Counted from the first letter of the stretch, positions 35,056 through 44,376 are shown. The stretch is 64,000 nt of DNA from an uncultured Alphaproteobacteria bacterium (GCA_900079695.1 LT599022.1:3536937-3600936), one strand, 5' to 3'. Notes: a model not told the origin generated them from the sequence alone. Numbers and translations: made by a program.

Positions 35056-35090
35056 ATAGAGTCTTTCCCCCTCTGGTGGAAAGACTCTAT
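35056..35090. promoter_or_regulatory. Perfect 13-bp inverted repeat upstream of the LysR gene
   Basis: ATAGAGTCTTTCC (35056-35068) is exactly complementary to 35078-35090 around a 9-nt centre. It lies between the 3' end of the response-regulator gene and the LysR start. There is no T-run on the minus strand, so an operator or attenuator is as likely as a terminator. Confidence 0.6.
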
Positions 35091-35159
35091 CAATGCATTT
35101 TTGTGATCTCTAATGCAAATTCCGCATCATGCCGTATTCGCATGCCGGGTCTGCGCGAC

Positions 35160-35813
35160 CTACGGGGCGTCCTCGCCCTCGGTCAGGCCCATGCGCGCCG
35201 CGGCGATCACCGCCGAGGTGCGGTTGGGCACGCCGAGCGCCTTCAGGATCGCGGTGACGTGGAGCTTCACCGTGCCTTCGGAGAGGTCGAGGGCGTGGGC
35301 GATGTCGCGGTTGGACAAGCCGCGCGCCACCAGCCGCAGCACGTCCATCTGCCGCGGCGTGAGCGCGGCGGAGGGGCTGGTCTGCTCGGATGCGGCGGAC
35401 TCTTCGGGGCCGTCCTCGAGCACCATGGTGGGGATGTAGTGGCCGCCCGAGAGCACCAGATTCATCGCGTGGACCATCACCGTCGACGACGAGGTCTTGG
35501 GGATGAAACCGCGCGCGCCGGAGCGCATCGCGGTGGTGATGAGGGCGCGGTCGACGAGGGCGGAGAGGATCACCACCGGCACTTCCGGCCGGTCGACGCG
35601 AAGCTGGCGGAGCGCTTCCTCCCACGGCATGCCGGGCATGCGGATGTCGAGCAGGACGAGGTCGAGATCCGGCGTCGCGTTGGCGAGTTCGAGGGCTTCG
35701 CGATGGTCGCCGGCGGTCAGGCAGCGGGTGCCCGGGGCGAGGTGTTGCAGCACCATCTTGAGGCCGTCACGAAACAGCTCGTGATCGTCGGCGATGAGAA
35801 CCGTATAGGCCAC
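35160..35813 (-). CDS. LuxR/NarL-type response regulator
   Basis: This 217-residue regulator has an N-terminal receiver (LIADDHELFRDG, phospho-Asp56 in LLDIRMPG, then a conserved Lys in GFIPKTSS) and a C-terminal LuxR helix-turn-helix (LTPRQMDVLRLVARGLSNRDIA, EGTVKLHVTAILKALG). The GTG at 35813 places the receiver at the N-terminus; an in-frame start at 35906 would add a basic, unrelated segment. The adjacent kinase gene upstream on the same strand is its likely partner. Confidence 0.88.
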   Translation of the reverse strand: MAYTVLIADDHELFRDGLKMVLQHLAPGTRCLTAGDHREALELANATPDLDLVLLDIRMPGMPWEEALRQLRVDRPEVPVVILSALVDRALITTAMRSGARGFIPKTSSSTVMVHAMNLVLSGGHYIPTMVLEDGPEESAASEQTSPSAALTPRQMDVLRLVARGLSNRDIAHALDLSEGTVKLHVTAILKALGVPNRTSAVIAAARMGLTEGEDAP

Positions 35814-35928
35814 AGTGCGGTAAATCCCGTGTAAGCGTCGGCGTCGCGCCGACCGGGCGCGGGCCGTTCGCTGCACCGCCCGCGCGTCCCGCAGATTAGC
35901 GGACAAGCGGAAGATGGCAAAGGAGAAA

Positions 35929-37803
35929 TCACGACTTTCGGAGGGTTTTGCGTGGCAATTCGAAATATACGGTGGCGCCGGCGCCGGGCGGCGACAGCGC
36001 GCCGACGCGGCCGCCGTGGAGTTCCACCAGCGCGCGGACGATGCTGAGGCCCAGGCCCGAGCCCTCCGCCGCGTCGGCGCCGGTGCGCGGTGCGCGGTGC
36101 GTCACCTGCCGGAAGCGGTCGAACATCACCGGCAGGAAGTCCGCCGGGATGCCCGGCCCCCGGTCGGATATCGCGACGCGCACCCGGTCACCGACGCAGG
36201 CCGCGCGGATCGCGATCTCGCCGCCCTCGGGGGAGAAGCGCACCGCGTTGGCGAGGATGTTGGTGACGATCTGCGCGAGGCGGTCGGCGTCGCCCTCCAC
36301 CCCGAGCGGTTCGGCGGGCAGATCCCAGGCCACGCGCAGGCTCTTCGCCTCGGTGAGCGGGCGGTGGCTTTCGACGCACTGGTGCAGCACCGCGCCGAGG
36401 TCGCAGGGGGCGGGGCGGAAGGCGATCATCCCGGCGTCGATGCGCTCGAGGTCGAGAAGATCGGTGATCAGGCGCATCAGGCGGCGGCCGTTGCGCTCGG
36501 CGATGGCGAGCATGTCGCGGCTTTTCTCCGCGTCGACCGCGCCCCCGGCGACGAGGCGGAGCGCCCCGAGGATCGCGGTCAGCGGCGAGCGGAGATCGTG
36601 GCCGACGGTGGAGACCAGTTCCGCCTGCATCCGCGCCACGCGCTTGCGCTCGGTGATGTCCTGGAGGATCGCGACGTAGAGCGGTTCGCCGTCCACCGCG
36701 ACGCGCGACACCGAAAGCTCGGCGGGAAAGGTGCGGCCGTCGCGCATCTTCGCGGAGATCTCGCGGCGGCGGCCGTCGCCCTCGGCGAACAGCGCCGCGG
36801 GGTTGGCGGCTTCGGCGAGCAGGTCGGCGAACGGGCGGCCGAGCACCTCGCTCGGCGAAAAGCCGAACATCCGCTCGGCGGCGGCGTTGAAGCCGACCAC
36901 CGTGCCCGCGGCGGAGGCGATCACCGCGCCCTCGCGGATGGTGTCGAAGATCGCGCGCACCTGGCCGCGGCTGGCGCGCAGGTCGCGGGTCGCCTGGGCA
37001 CGGCGGCGGCGGTGGGTGCGCAGGGACAGCAGCAGTGCGACGATCGCCGGAGCCGCGGCGAGGCAGTCCATGAGGTCGTCGTCGAACGGCCGGGCGCGGG
37101 CGGAAAGGCCGACGAAGGCGACGAGGCGGCCGCGGTCGAGCGCCGGGAGCACCGCCGTGGGGCCGAGGTCGCCGGTTTCGAGACCCGCGTCGGCGCGCGC
37201 CGGGGCGAGGGTGTCGAAGGCGCGCAACAGCACCGGCGGCGGCGGTCCGGCGAACGCCTCGACCCAGCCGCCGCGCGCGGCGAGCGGCACCGGCTCGAAC
37301 GCGCCGGAGGGCAGGCGGCGGAGCTCCGCGACGATGCCGGCGTGGCAGTCGCACAGGCGCATCAGGCGGTCGAGGCAGTCGCCGATCGCGACCGCGGAGT
37401 CGCCGCCGGCGAGCGCGCCGCGCACCACGTCCACCAGCAGGTGCTGCATCGTCTCGCGCCGCCGCGCGCCGTCGCGCAGGCGGCGCTCGCGGGTGACGTC
37501 GACGACGCGCAGACGGGTTTCGCCGTCGCGTCCCGGCGCGAGGTCGATCTCGAAGCTCCGCCCGACGCCGTCGATCTCTTCCGGGCGGCCGCCGCCGAGG
37601 TGGCGCAGCAGCATCGGCGTGGCGCTCTCGCCGGGGGCGGACGGGCCGCCGATCAGCGCCGCCACCACGTCGGCGAGGGGCGCGCCCGGCGCGGGCGGCG
37701 TGCGGCCGGGGGCGAGCATCGCGGCGAAGCCGGGCGCGAGGCGGATCAGCCGCGCGCCGGCGTCGAACACCGCGACGGCGTCGTCGTCCGGGGACAGGGT
37801 CAT
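35929..37803 (-). CDS. Soluble PAS-containing sensor histidine kinase
   Basis: This 624-residue protein has no membrane helix. It has an N-terminal PAS-like part, a GAF-like region (~110-260), a PAS domain (GTVVGFNAAAERMFGFSPSE), HisKA with His402 in STVGHDLRSPLTAILGAL, and a HATPase domain (NILANAVRFSPEGG, SDRGPGIP, EGSGLGLSI). It should sense a cytoplasmic signal and phosphorylate the adjacent LuxR-type regulator. The ATG at 37803 with GGAAGA upstream was chosen; in-frame ATGs at 37848 and 37878 are possible. Confidence 0.9.
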   Translation of the reverse strand: MTLSPDDDAVAVFDAGARLIRLAPGFAAMLAPGRTPPAPGAPLADVVAALIGGPSAPGESATPMLLRHLGGGRPEEIDGVGRSFEIDLAPGRDGETRLRVVDVTRERRLRDGARRRETMQHLLVDVVRGALAGGDSAVAIGDCLDRLMRLCDCHAGIVAELRRLPSGAFEPVPLAARGGWVEAFAGPPPPVLLRAFDTLAPARADAGLETGDLGPTAVLPALDRGRLVAFVGLSARARPFDDDLMDCLAAAPAIVALLLSLRTHRRRRAQATRDLRASRGQVRAIFDTIREGAVIASAAGTVVGFNAAAERMFGFSPSEVLGRPFADLLAEAANPAALFAEGDGRRREISAKMRDGRTFPAELSVSRVAVDGEPLYVAILQDITERKRVARMQAELVSTVGHDLRSPLTAILGALRLVAGGAVDAEKSRDMLAIAERNGRRLMRLITDLLDLERIDAGMIAFRPAPCDLGAVLHQCVESHRPLTEAKSLRVAWDLPAEPLGVEGDADRLAQIVTNILANAVRFSPEGGEIAIRAACVGDRVRVAISDRGPGIPADFLPVMFDRFRQVTHRAPRTGADAAEGSGLGLSIVRALVELHGGRVGALSPPGAGATVYFELPRKTLRKS

Positions 37804-37907
37804 CGGTCGTCTTCCGGCTGCGGTCGAAACGGGCAATGGGGATTGCATACATCGACCTTCGCCGCAAGTCTTTTGCAAAGACTAGGCGAAGTGATTGAGG
37901 GTCATTC

Positions 37908-39764
37908 TCAAGAGAGAACGCCGATCGCGATGTGTTCGGGGTCGGATTTCGCGAGTTTTTTCAAGCCTGCAATCAGCGGGCTCAAATGATCGTCGCCGCG
38001 CAGGCGGCTTTCGGGGCGGATCCGCACCACCGCCGCGCTGACGGTGAGGAGCGGGAAGGCGCGCTCGACGCCGTAGCGGTCGGCCACCACGATCGCCCCC
38101 CGCTCGCGCGCCGACTCGTCGTAGAACGCCGCCACCTCCTCGCGGAAGAGGTCGAGCGTGCGGCGGATTTCGCGCTTCAGCCGCGCGAAGTCGTCGACCG
38201 CCTTGCGGCCGGAGACGAAATCGTCGCCGCCGACGTGGGCGATGAAGTTCTCCGGCCCGCCGAACTGGCGGCGCAGGAGGTCGGCGAACGCCTGGATCGC
38301 GCGGTCGCCCTGGCGGAAGCCGTAATGATCGTTGAAGGGTTTGAAGTTGTCGAAGTCGTAATACACCATCGCGTGCTCGACCGAGGCGTCGGCCAGACAC
38401 TCGGACAGGTATTCGTGGATCACGGTGTTGCCCGGCAGGCGGGACAGCGGGTTCTGGTCGCGCGCGAGCGTCAGGTTCTTGTCGTTGATCACGCGCAGCA
38501 GCGCGGTGGCGGAGAGGAACCCCGCGTATTTCGACTGGCCGTCGACCAGGATCAGCCCTTCGGCATGGTCCGCCCCTGAGAAGATCTCGAGAATCCGCTC
38601 GGCGGCGAGGTTGATCGCCGCCACCGGGCACGGGCTGAGGAACTGTTCGAGGGAGCGGCCGTAGGCGCGGTTGGTCATCAGGTCGCGGCCGAACTGGGAG
38701 TAGGTGTATTCCTTGAGATCGCCCTCGCGGATGATGCCGCGGGGTTCGCCGGAGGCGTCCACCACCGGAAAGAAGGTGCGGGCCTTTTCGGCGCGGAAGC
38801 GCTCGAACACCTCGAGCATGCGGGTGTCGAGCGGCAGCGGTTCGAGCGCCTCCATGCGTTCGAGGAGGATGCGCTCGTCGTTGCGGCTCTGGCGGCGGTC
38901 GCGGCGCGACAGGTCGCGCACCGGGAGATATGCGCGCTCCGCCTCGGCGACGCGGTCGAGCGGCGGGCAGACCACGAAGCCCTGGATCAGGTCGCAGCCG
39001 ACCTCCTTGCAGACGAAGTACTCGCTCTCGTTCTCCACCTCCTCCGCCACCACCAGGATGCCGAGCAGGTGGGCGATCGAGACGATGTGGGAGAAGAAGA
39101 TCTTCTTGCGCGAATCCTCGCCCGCTCCGGCGAGCAGGGTGCGGTCGATCTTGATGAAGTCGGGGTGCGCGCCGGTGAGGGTCCGGAGGCTGGCGAGCCC
39201 GGCGCCGAAATCGTCGACGGCATAGCGCAGCGCCGACCGGTGGGTCCGCTTCTCGCGCAGGATCGCGTGCAGGAAATCGCCGAACGGCGCGCGCTCGGAA
39301 ATATCGAGGATCAGCGCGCCGTCGTCGAGCCCGTGGGCGGCGAGCCGGCGGCGGGTGTCCGCGAGGCCGTCGTAGTCCGGGTTGCGGAACGGCCGCGCGT
39401 CGATGTTGACGAACAGCTTGCGGTCGCGGGCGAACGGCCACGCGGCGTAGGCCGCGATCGCCTTTTCCCGCAGGGCCGCGTCCACCGCCTCCAGCGCGCC
39501 GTCGGCTTCGGCTGCGTCGAACAGCTTCTCGGCGCTGGCGAATCCCGCGCGCTCGAAGCCGCGCAACAGCGCCTCGAGGCCGTAGGTGTGGCCCGAGTGG
39601 ATGTTCACCACCGGCTGGAACGCGTGGCTGAGATCGGCGATCGCCGCCTGCCATCGCGCATCCGGTTCCGCGCGGGGCGGTGCCGTCGGCCGCTCGCGGG
39701 CCTCGGATTCGGGCTCCCCCTGGCGCGAACGGGACATGCGCTTGCGACCGAACAGGGCCACCAT
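37908..39764 (-). CDS. EAL-CBS-GGDEF c-di-GMP signalling protein
   Basis: This 618-residue cytoplasmic protein has an N-terminal EAL domain (GLEALLRG with Glu64, VNIDARPF, ISERAPFGDF, VDDFGAGLASL, KIDRTLL, EEVENESE), paired CBS domains (~290-440) and a C-terminal GGDEF domain whose active loop is GGDDF near residue 510. The order EAL-CBS-GGDEF is the reverse of the common GGDEF-EAL fusion. CBS pairs bind adenine nucleotides, so c-di-GMP turnover may respond to energy state. The ATG at 39764 follows AAGGGGGAG; the longer open frame to 39866 lacks a site. Confidence 0.9.
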   Translation of the reverse strand: MVALFGRKRMSRSRQGEPESEARERPTAPPRAEPDARWQAAIADLSHAFQPVVNIHSGHTYGLEALLRGFERAGFASAEKLFDAAEADGALEAVDAALREKAIAAYAAWPFARDRKLFVNIDARPFRNPDYDGLADTRRRLAAHGLDDGALILDISERAPFGDFLHAILREKRTHRSALRYAVDDFGAGLASLRTLTGAHPDFIKIDRTLLAGAGEDSRKKIFFSHIVSIAHLLGILVVAEEVENESEYFVCKEVGCDLIQGFVVCPPLDRVAEAERAYLPVRDLSRRDRRQSRNDERILLERMEALEPLPLDTRMLEVFERFRAEKARTFFPVVDASGEPRGIIREGDLKEYTYSQFGRDLMTNRAYGRSLEQFLSPCPVAAINLAAERILEIFSGADHAEGLILVDGQSKYAGFLSATALLRVINDKNLTLARDQNPLSRLPGNTVIHEYLSECLADASVEHAMVYYDFDNFKPFNDHYGFRQGDRAIQAFADLLRRQFGGPENFIAHVGGDDFVSGRKAVDDFARLKREIRRTLDLFREEVAAFYDESARERGAIVVADRYGVERAFPLLTVSAAVVRIRPESRLRGDDHLSPLIAGLKKLAKSDPEHIAIGVLS

Positions 39765-40126
39765 GACACTCCCCCTTCCGCCGGAGCGGCGGCCCCGGCG
39801 TCCCGATTGATGACGGGGAATGTCCGGAGCGTCAATCGAGGGCGGGGGATGACATAAAATTTTCATCGCTCCGGAGGAAAGACGATGGAAATTTACCCGA
39901 TTGGGTTGAGGACGTCGGAGTTTCCTCTTGGCCGATCGGCGATTTTCTAAGGCCGCACTTACGGCTTCTCTGTCGGCGGTCCGGCGTTTGTCTGCCCGGG
40001 CGCGAACGGGCGCGGGCGGCGCGGCGATCCGATTCGGTTTTGCTTGATTTTGTCGGCGGCGCGGAGGAAAACGTCGGGTCCGCCGGCCGGGCGGGCGTTC
40101 GGATGCGCGAAGGGAAAGGCACGCAG
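39765..40126. other. 362-bp intergenic region before panD
   Basis: It holds the divergent promoters of the EAL-CBS-GGDEF gene and panD. I see no small gene, RNA or strong dyad. The stretch 39850-39940 is locally AT-richer and is the likely promoter zone. Confidence 0.5.
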
Positions 40127-40624
40127 ATGGGCCAGCCGAAGATCCGCAAGATCGCCACGCCCGGGGAGATCCCCCCGGCCTATCGTCTCGACGACGCGCG
40201 GCGGCCGTTCATGTACGGCAAGCTGCACCGCGTCACCGTCACCGAGGCGCGGGTCGACTACGTCGGCTCGATCACCATCGATCCCCTGATGCTGCGCGCC
40301 GCCGGCATCCTGCCCTACAGCCGCGTCGACGTCGTCAACGTCGCCAACGGCAACCGTCTCCAGACCTACGTCATCGAGGGGCGCGAGGGCGCGGGCGACT
40401 GCTGCCTCAACGGTGCGGCGGCGCACCTGTTCGCCCCCGGCGACCTCGCGATCATCATGGCCTACGAGGACGTTCCCGCCGAAAACCTGCCGGGGCGCGA
40501 GAGCGTCGCGGTGATGGTCGACGGCGGCAACCGCGTCACCGAGATCTGGACCTACGCCACCCCCGCGCCCGACGAGGTCGGGGAGTCCTGCCGCCATGGC
40601 GAAGTCTTCGCGCGCTCCGCATAA
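40127..40624 (+). CDS. panD: Aspartate 1-decarboxylase (pyruvoyl enzyme), N-terminally extended
   Basis: It makes beta-alanine for pantothenate and CoA from L-aspartate. The protein is 165 residues, against ~126 in E. coli. The core begins at MYGKLHRVTVTEA and contains the self-cleavage site YVGSITID (Gly47-Ser48 in this numbering), which yields the pyruvoyl group; NVANGNRL and GDLAIIMAYE follow. The start at 40127 has AAAGG nearby, and the extra 28 codons show the same strong GC bias as the rest, so the extension looks real. A shorter start at 40211 is the alternative. The 3' end overlaps the RNA methyltransferase gene by 29 bp. Confidence 0.88.
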   Translation: MGQPKIRKIATPGEIPPAYRLDDARRPFMYGKLHRVTVTEARVDYVGSITIDPLMLRAAGILPYSRVDVVNVANGNRLQTYVIEGREGAGDCCLNGAAAHLFAPGDLAIIMAYEDVPAENLPGRESVAVMVDGGNRVTEIWTYATPAPDEVGESCRHGEVFARSA

Positions 40625-41885
40625 GCGCCGCGCCGCGCCGCCCGCGCGGCCGACGACGCTCGAAATCGCCGCCCTCGGCGCGGGCGGCGACGGCGTCGCG
40701 GTCAGGGACGGCGTGCGCCATTTCGTGCCCCTCGCGCTGCCGGGCGAGACCGTCGTCGCGGTGCCGCGCGCGGCTTCGGCCGACGGCGTGGCCTGCACGC
40801 TGTCCGCGGTCGAGCGGCCGTCGCCCGAGCGGGTCGCGCCGATCTGCCCGGCGTTCGGCCGCTGCGGCGGTTGCTCGCTCCAGCATTGGCAGGGCGCCGC
40901 GCGCGCCCGCTGGAAGCGCGAGCGCGTGGTCGTCGCCCTCGGGCATCGCGGCTTCGTCGATCCGCCGGTGGCGGCGGTCGTCACCTGCCCCGAAAACACC
41001 CGCCGCCGCGCCACCCTCGCCCTCAAGGGCGGCCGCATCGGCTTCCGCGAAGGCGCGGGCCACGCGGTGGTGGCGATCGACGCGTGCCCGGTGCTGCGCC
41101 CCGAACTCTCGGCGCTGATCCCGCCGCTCCGCGCGGCGCTGGCGCGGCTCGCGGGCGACGCGGCGGTCGCGCTCACCTGGACCGACACCGGCGCCGACGT
41201 CGTCGTCCGCGCCGACGCGACCCTCGGCTGGGAGGCGCGCGAGGCGCTCGCCGCCTTCGCCGCCGCGCACGATCTTGCCCGCCTCGCGTGGGACTTCGGC
41301 CACGGGCCGGAGCCGCTCGCGGTGGCGCGCCCGCCCGCGATGACCTTCGGCGGCGTCGCCGTGCCGTTCCCGGCGGCGTCGTTCCTCCAGCCTTCGGCCG
41401 AGGGCGAGGCGGCGCTGCGCGACGCGGTGCTGGACGGCCTCGGCGCGGCGGAACGGGTCGCCGACCTGTTCTGCGGCCTCGGCACCTTCGCGCTGCCGGT
41501 GGCCCGGCGGGCGCGGCGGGTGTTCGCGGCGGACGCCGACGGCGCGGCGGTGCGCGCGCTCGCCGCCGGAGTCGCCGCGGCGGGGCTCGGCGGCCGGGTC
41601 GAGGTGGCGGCGCGCGACCTGTTCCGCGATCCGCTCTCCGCCGCCGAACTCGACGCCTTCGACGCGGTGGTGTTCGACCCGCCGCGCGCGGGCGCGCAGG
41701 CCCAGGCGCGGGAACTGGCGGCGTCGGCGGTGCCGCTGGTGGTGGCGGTGTCGTGCAATCCGGCGAGCTTCGCCCGCGACGCCCGGACGCTGGCGGACGG
41801 CGGCTACGCCCTCGAACGGGTGACGCCGGTCGACCAGTTTCCCACCAACGCGCATGTCGAGCTGGTGGCGGTGTTCCGCCGCTGA
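40596..41885 (+). CDS. TrmA/RlmD-family RNA (uracil-C5) methyltransferase
   Basis: This 429-residue SAM-dependent enzyme methylates a uridine in rRNA or tRNA. It has an N-terminal TRAM-like domain, four cysteines positioned for a [4Fe-4S] cluster (Cys84, Cys90, Cys93 in CPAFGRCGGC, and Cys164), the SAM motif DLFCGLGTFALP, FDPPRAGA, and the catalytic-Cys motif SCNP near the C-terminus. The cluster and length favour RlmD/RumA-like rather than TrmA. It overlaps panD by 29 bp, an odd functional pairing. Confidence 0.9.
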   Translation: MAKSSRAPHKRRAAPPARPTTLEIAALGAGGDGVAVRDGVRHFVPLALPGETVVAVPRAASADGVACTLSAVERPSPERVAPICPAFGRCGGCSLQHWQGAARARWKRERVVVALGHRGFVDPPVAAVVTCPENTRRRATLALKGGRIGFREGAGHAVVAIDACPVLRPELSALIPPLRAALARLAGDAAVALTWTDTGADVVVRADATLGWEAREALAAFAAAHDLARLAWDFGHGPEPLAVARPPAMTFGGVAVPFPAASFLQPSAEGEAALRDAVLDGLGAAERVADLFCGLGTFALPVARRARRVFAADADGAAVRALAAGVAAAGLGGRVEVAARDLFRDPLSAAELDAFDAVVFDPPRAGAQAQARELAASAVPLVVAVSCNPASFARDARTLADGGYALERVTPVDQFPTNAHVELVAVFRR

Positions 41886-41924
41886 CGGTTGCGAGAGTTC
41901 GATTTTCGTTCTATCGTCGTCGCC

Positions 41925-43175
41925 ATGATCGGATCGCCGTCCATCGCCCGGGTTCTCTCCGCCGTGCGCCGCCGCACGGTGCTCAGGGGGCTGGGCGCGG
42001 CGCTCGCCGCCGGGCTTCTGCCGCGCGCGGCGCGGGCCGCGGGGCTCGAACTGGTGCCGCTCAAGCCCAATCCGCACGGCGCGTTCGCCGAACTCTGGGG
42101 CGTCTCCGGCTACGTGCCGGGCGCGGGCGGGGCGCTCGGCGGCGCGGCGGCGAAGCGGCTCGCGGCGCGAACCCCGCCCGCCACGGCGAAGCTGCGGATC
42201 TTCCACTTCAACGACATGCACAATTATCTCGCCTCCGGCCGCGGCGAGGCGGACGAAACCCACGCGCTCAGCCAGATGGTCAAGCGGGTGCGCGCCGCGC
42301 GGGCGAAGGCGAAGCCGGGCGAGGCGGTGCTGTTCCTGAGCTGCGGCGACGACCGCACCGGCACCGCTCTCGACAAGCTCCTCGGCGACGTCGAGGGGCG
42401 GGGGTTCGTCTCCGACCCCGCCTACGTCGCCTATTCCGCCGCGGGGGTGGACGCCGGGGCGATCGGCAACCACGAGTTCGACCACGGCGCGCGCACCCTC
42501 CGGCGCGGCATCCGCAATCACGCACGGTTTCCGTTGCTCGCCGCCAATCTTCACGGCTGCCGCGAGCTGGAAGCCGGGCGCGACGTCTTTCCCGCCGCGA
42601 TCGGCGTGGCGGGCGATCTGCGGGTGGCGCTGCTCGGCCTCGTCACGCCGGTGGCGAAGCATTTCCGCAAGGCGGGCGACCCGGGGCTCGCGCTCGCCTC
42701 GCCCGCGGCGGCGGCGAAGGAGCTGCTGCCCGCGCTCGCCGCCCACGCCGACGTGGTCCTGATCCTGTCCCATTGCGGCTTCGGCGAGGAGTTCGGCCCC
42801 GCGCGCAAGACCGACGGCTGGCGCTTCTACATCGCCGAGGGCGACGTGACGATCGCCCGCGCGATTGCCGGTCTGACCGAGAAGCCGGTGCTGATTCTCG
42901 GCGGCCACACCCACACCGTGCTCAACGCCGCGGCGCTCGACCGCGACAACGTCGTCGGCGGCATCCCGATTCTCCAGGCCGGGGCCCACGGCAAGTATCT
43001 CGGCGAGGCGGTGCTGAACCTCGCCGCGGGGACCGAGTCGCGTCTCTCGGCGCGGCTCCATGCGGCGCGCACCGGGGCCGAAGACGGCCCGCGCGGCGAA
43101 CGCGACGACGACTACGATCGCGACTTCGAATTCCGCGTCGTCGACCCTCTCCAGGCCCGCGCCCGCACCCTGTGA
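41925..43175 (+). CDS. Exported metallophosphoesterase (5'-nucleotidase-like)
   Basis: This 416-residue protein has a twin-arginine-like leader (RRTVLRGLGAALAAG) and a calcineurin-type phosphoesterase domain. Metal and catalytic motifs are FHFNDMHNY, GNHEFDHG, SHCGFGEEF and GGHTHT, followed by QAGAHGKYLGE typical of UshA/SoxB-related enzymes. It lacks the usual C-terminal 5'-nucleotidase domain; UshA is ~550 residues. It is probably periplasmic and releases phosphate from nucleotides or similar esters. The ATG at 41925 was chosen for the leader; a TTG at 41889 is in frame. Ribosome site weak. Confidence 0.82.
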   Translation: MIGSPSIARVLSAVRRRTVLRGLGAALAAGLLPRAARAAGLELVPLKPNPHGAFAELWGVSGYVPGAGGALGGAAAKRLAARTPPATAKLRIFHFNDMHNYLASGRGEADETHALSQMVKRVRAARAKAKPGEAVLFLSCGDDRTGTALDKLLGDVEGRGFVSDPAYVAYSAAGVDAGAIGNHEFDHGARTLRRGIRNHARFPLLAANLHGCRELEAGRDVFPAAIGVAGDLRVALLGLVTPVAKHFRKAGDPGLALASPAAAAKELLPALAAHADVVLILSHCGFGEEFGPARKTDGWRFYIAEGDVTIARAIAGLTEKPVLILGGHTHTVLNAAALDRDNVVGGIPILQAGAHGKYLGEAVLNLAAGTESRLSARLHAARTGAEDGPRGERDDDYDRDFEFRVVDPLQARARTL

Positions 43176-43369
43176 GAGCGGGTGTCGCAGATACCGGGAC
43201 AGCCGCCGCGCTTCCCGAGACTTTGGCGAAGTCCCTGCGGGAATTCGACTATTCTGATACGTGAAGGCGTGTATACTTCTCCGCGAATACGCGCAAGCCG
43301 CGCGGGTGGAACGCCCGCGACCGGCGCAGGAAAAAACCGCGCGAAGCCGAACATGGAGGAGAGCGTTCA

Positions 43370-44338
43370 ATGAAACGTCGGAGCGTCCTTAAGGGACTGG
43401 GTGCCGCCGCCGCGTGCGGCGTGGTTCCGTTCTCGGCGGCTTGGGCGGCGGACTGGCCGGCCAAGCCGATCACCCTGATCTGCCCCTGGTCGGCGGGCGG
43501 CGGCACCGATCTCCTGCTGCGCAAGCTCGGCGCGTCGCTCGCCAAGGTCACCAAACAGACCGTCACGGTGGTCAACACCACCGGCGGCGGCGGCGCGATC
43601 GGCCATGCCGCGATCATGCGCGCGCCGACCGACGGCTACACCATCGGGATGATCACCTTCGAGCTCAACTCGCTGCCGCCGCAGGGGCTGATCCCCTTCA
43701 CATGGAAGGATTTCGACCCGATCATGCGGGTCAACGTCGACGCCCCGGCGCTGACCGTCAACGCCAAGTCGCCGCTCAACGGGCTCAAGGACTTCGCCGA
43801 CTATGCCAAGGCCCATCCGGGCGAGGTGACGATCGGCAACTCCGGCCCCGGCTCGGTCTGGCACATCGCCGCGGCGATGATGGCCGACGAACTCGGCATC
43901 ACCGCCAAGTACGTGCCGTTCGACGGCGCGGCCCCGGCGGTGACGGCGCTGGTGGGCGGTCACCTCACCGCGGTGTCGGTGTCGGTGGCCGAGGTGCGCA
44001 GCCAGGTGGCGGGCGGCAACCTCAAGATGCTCGGGGTGATGGGCGAGGAGCGCTCGTCGCTGTTCCCCGACGTGCCGACCTTCGCCGAGCAGGGCGTCAA
44101 GGCGACCTTCGGCACCTGGCGCGGCATGGCTTTGCCGAAGGGCGTGAAGCCCGAGACCCGCGCCGCGATCGCGAAGGCCCTCAAGGGCGCCTACGACGAT
44201 CCGGAGTTCCAGGAGTTCGCCAAGAGCGCGGCCCTCAATCTCGCCTATCAGGACGACAAGGCGTTCGTCGCGTTCCTCGACAAGAACGCGAGCGACGTGC
44301 TCCGCGTGATGCGCTCGCTCGGCCTCGCCAAGGTCTGA
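43370..44338 (+). CDS. tctC: Tripartite tricarboxylate transporter substrate-binding protein
   Basis: This 322-residue periplasmic receptor of the TTT family (Bug/TctC type) has an N-terminal export signal with adjacent arginines (MKRRSVLKGLGAAAACG). Its mature part has WPAKPITLICPWSAGGGTD, the conserved GGG ligand loop NTTGGGGAIGH, and IGNSGPGSVWHIAA. GGAGGAGAG precedes the ATG. TctB and TctA follow. Substrates of the family are citrate and other carboxylates; the exact ligand is not predictable here. Confidence 0.93.
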   Translation: MKRRSVLKGLGAAAACGVVPFSAAWAADWPAKPITLICPWSAGGGTDLLLRKLGASLAKVTKQTVTVVNTTGGGGAIGHAAIMRAPTDGYTIGMITFELNSLPPQGLIPFTWKDFDPIMRVNVDAPALTVNAKSPLNGLKDFADYAKAHPGEVTIGNSGPGSVWHIAAAMMADELGITAKYVPFDGAAPAVTALVGGHLTAVSVSVAEVRSQVAGGNLKMLGVMGEERSSLFPDVPTFAEQGVKATFGTWRGMALPKGVKPETRAAIAKALKGAYDDPEFQEFAKSAALNLAYQDDKAFVAFLDKNASDVLRVMRSLGLAKV

Positions 44339-44345
44339 GCCCGCG

Positions 44346-44376
44346 GGCGGCGAAGGCGCTTCGGCCCTTCGCCGCC
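44346..44376 (+). terminator. Intercistronic terminator between tctC and tctB
   Basis: A perfect 11-bp stem, GGCGGCGAAGG with its complement (44346-44356, 44366-44376), closes a 9-nt loop and is followed by GTTTTCTT. Partial read-through would give excess binding protein over membrane subunits. Confidence 0.8.
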
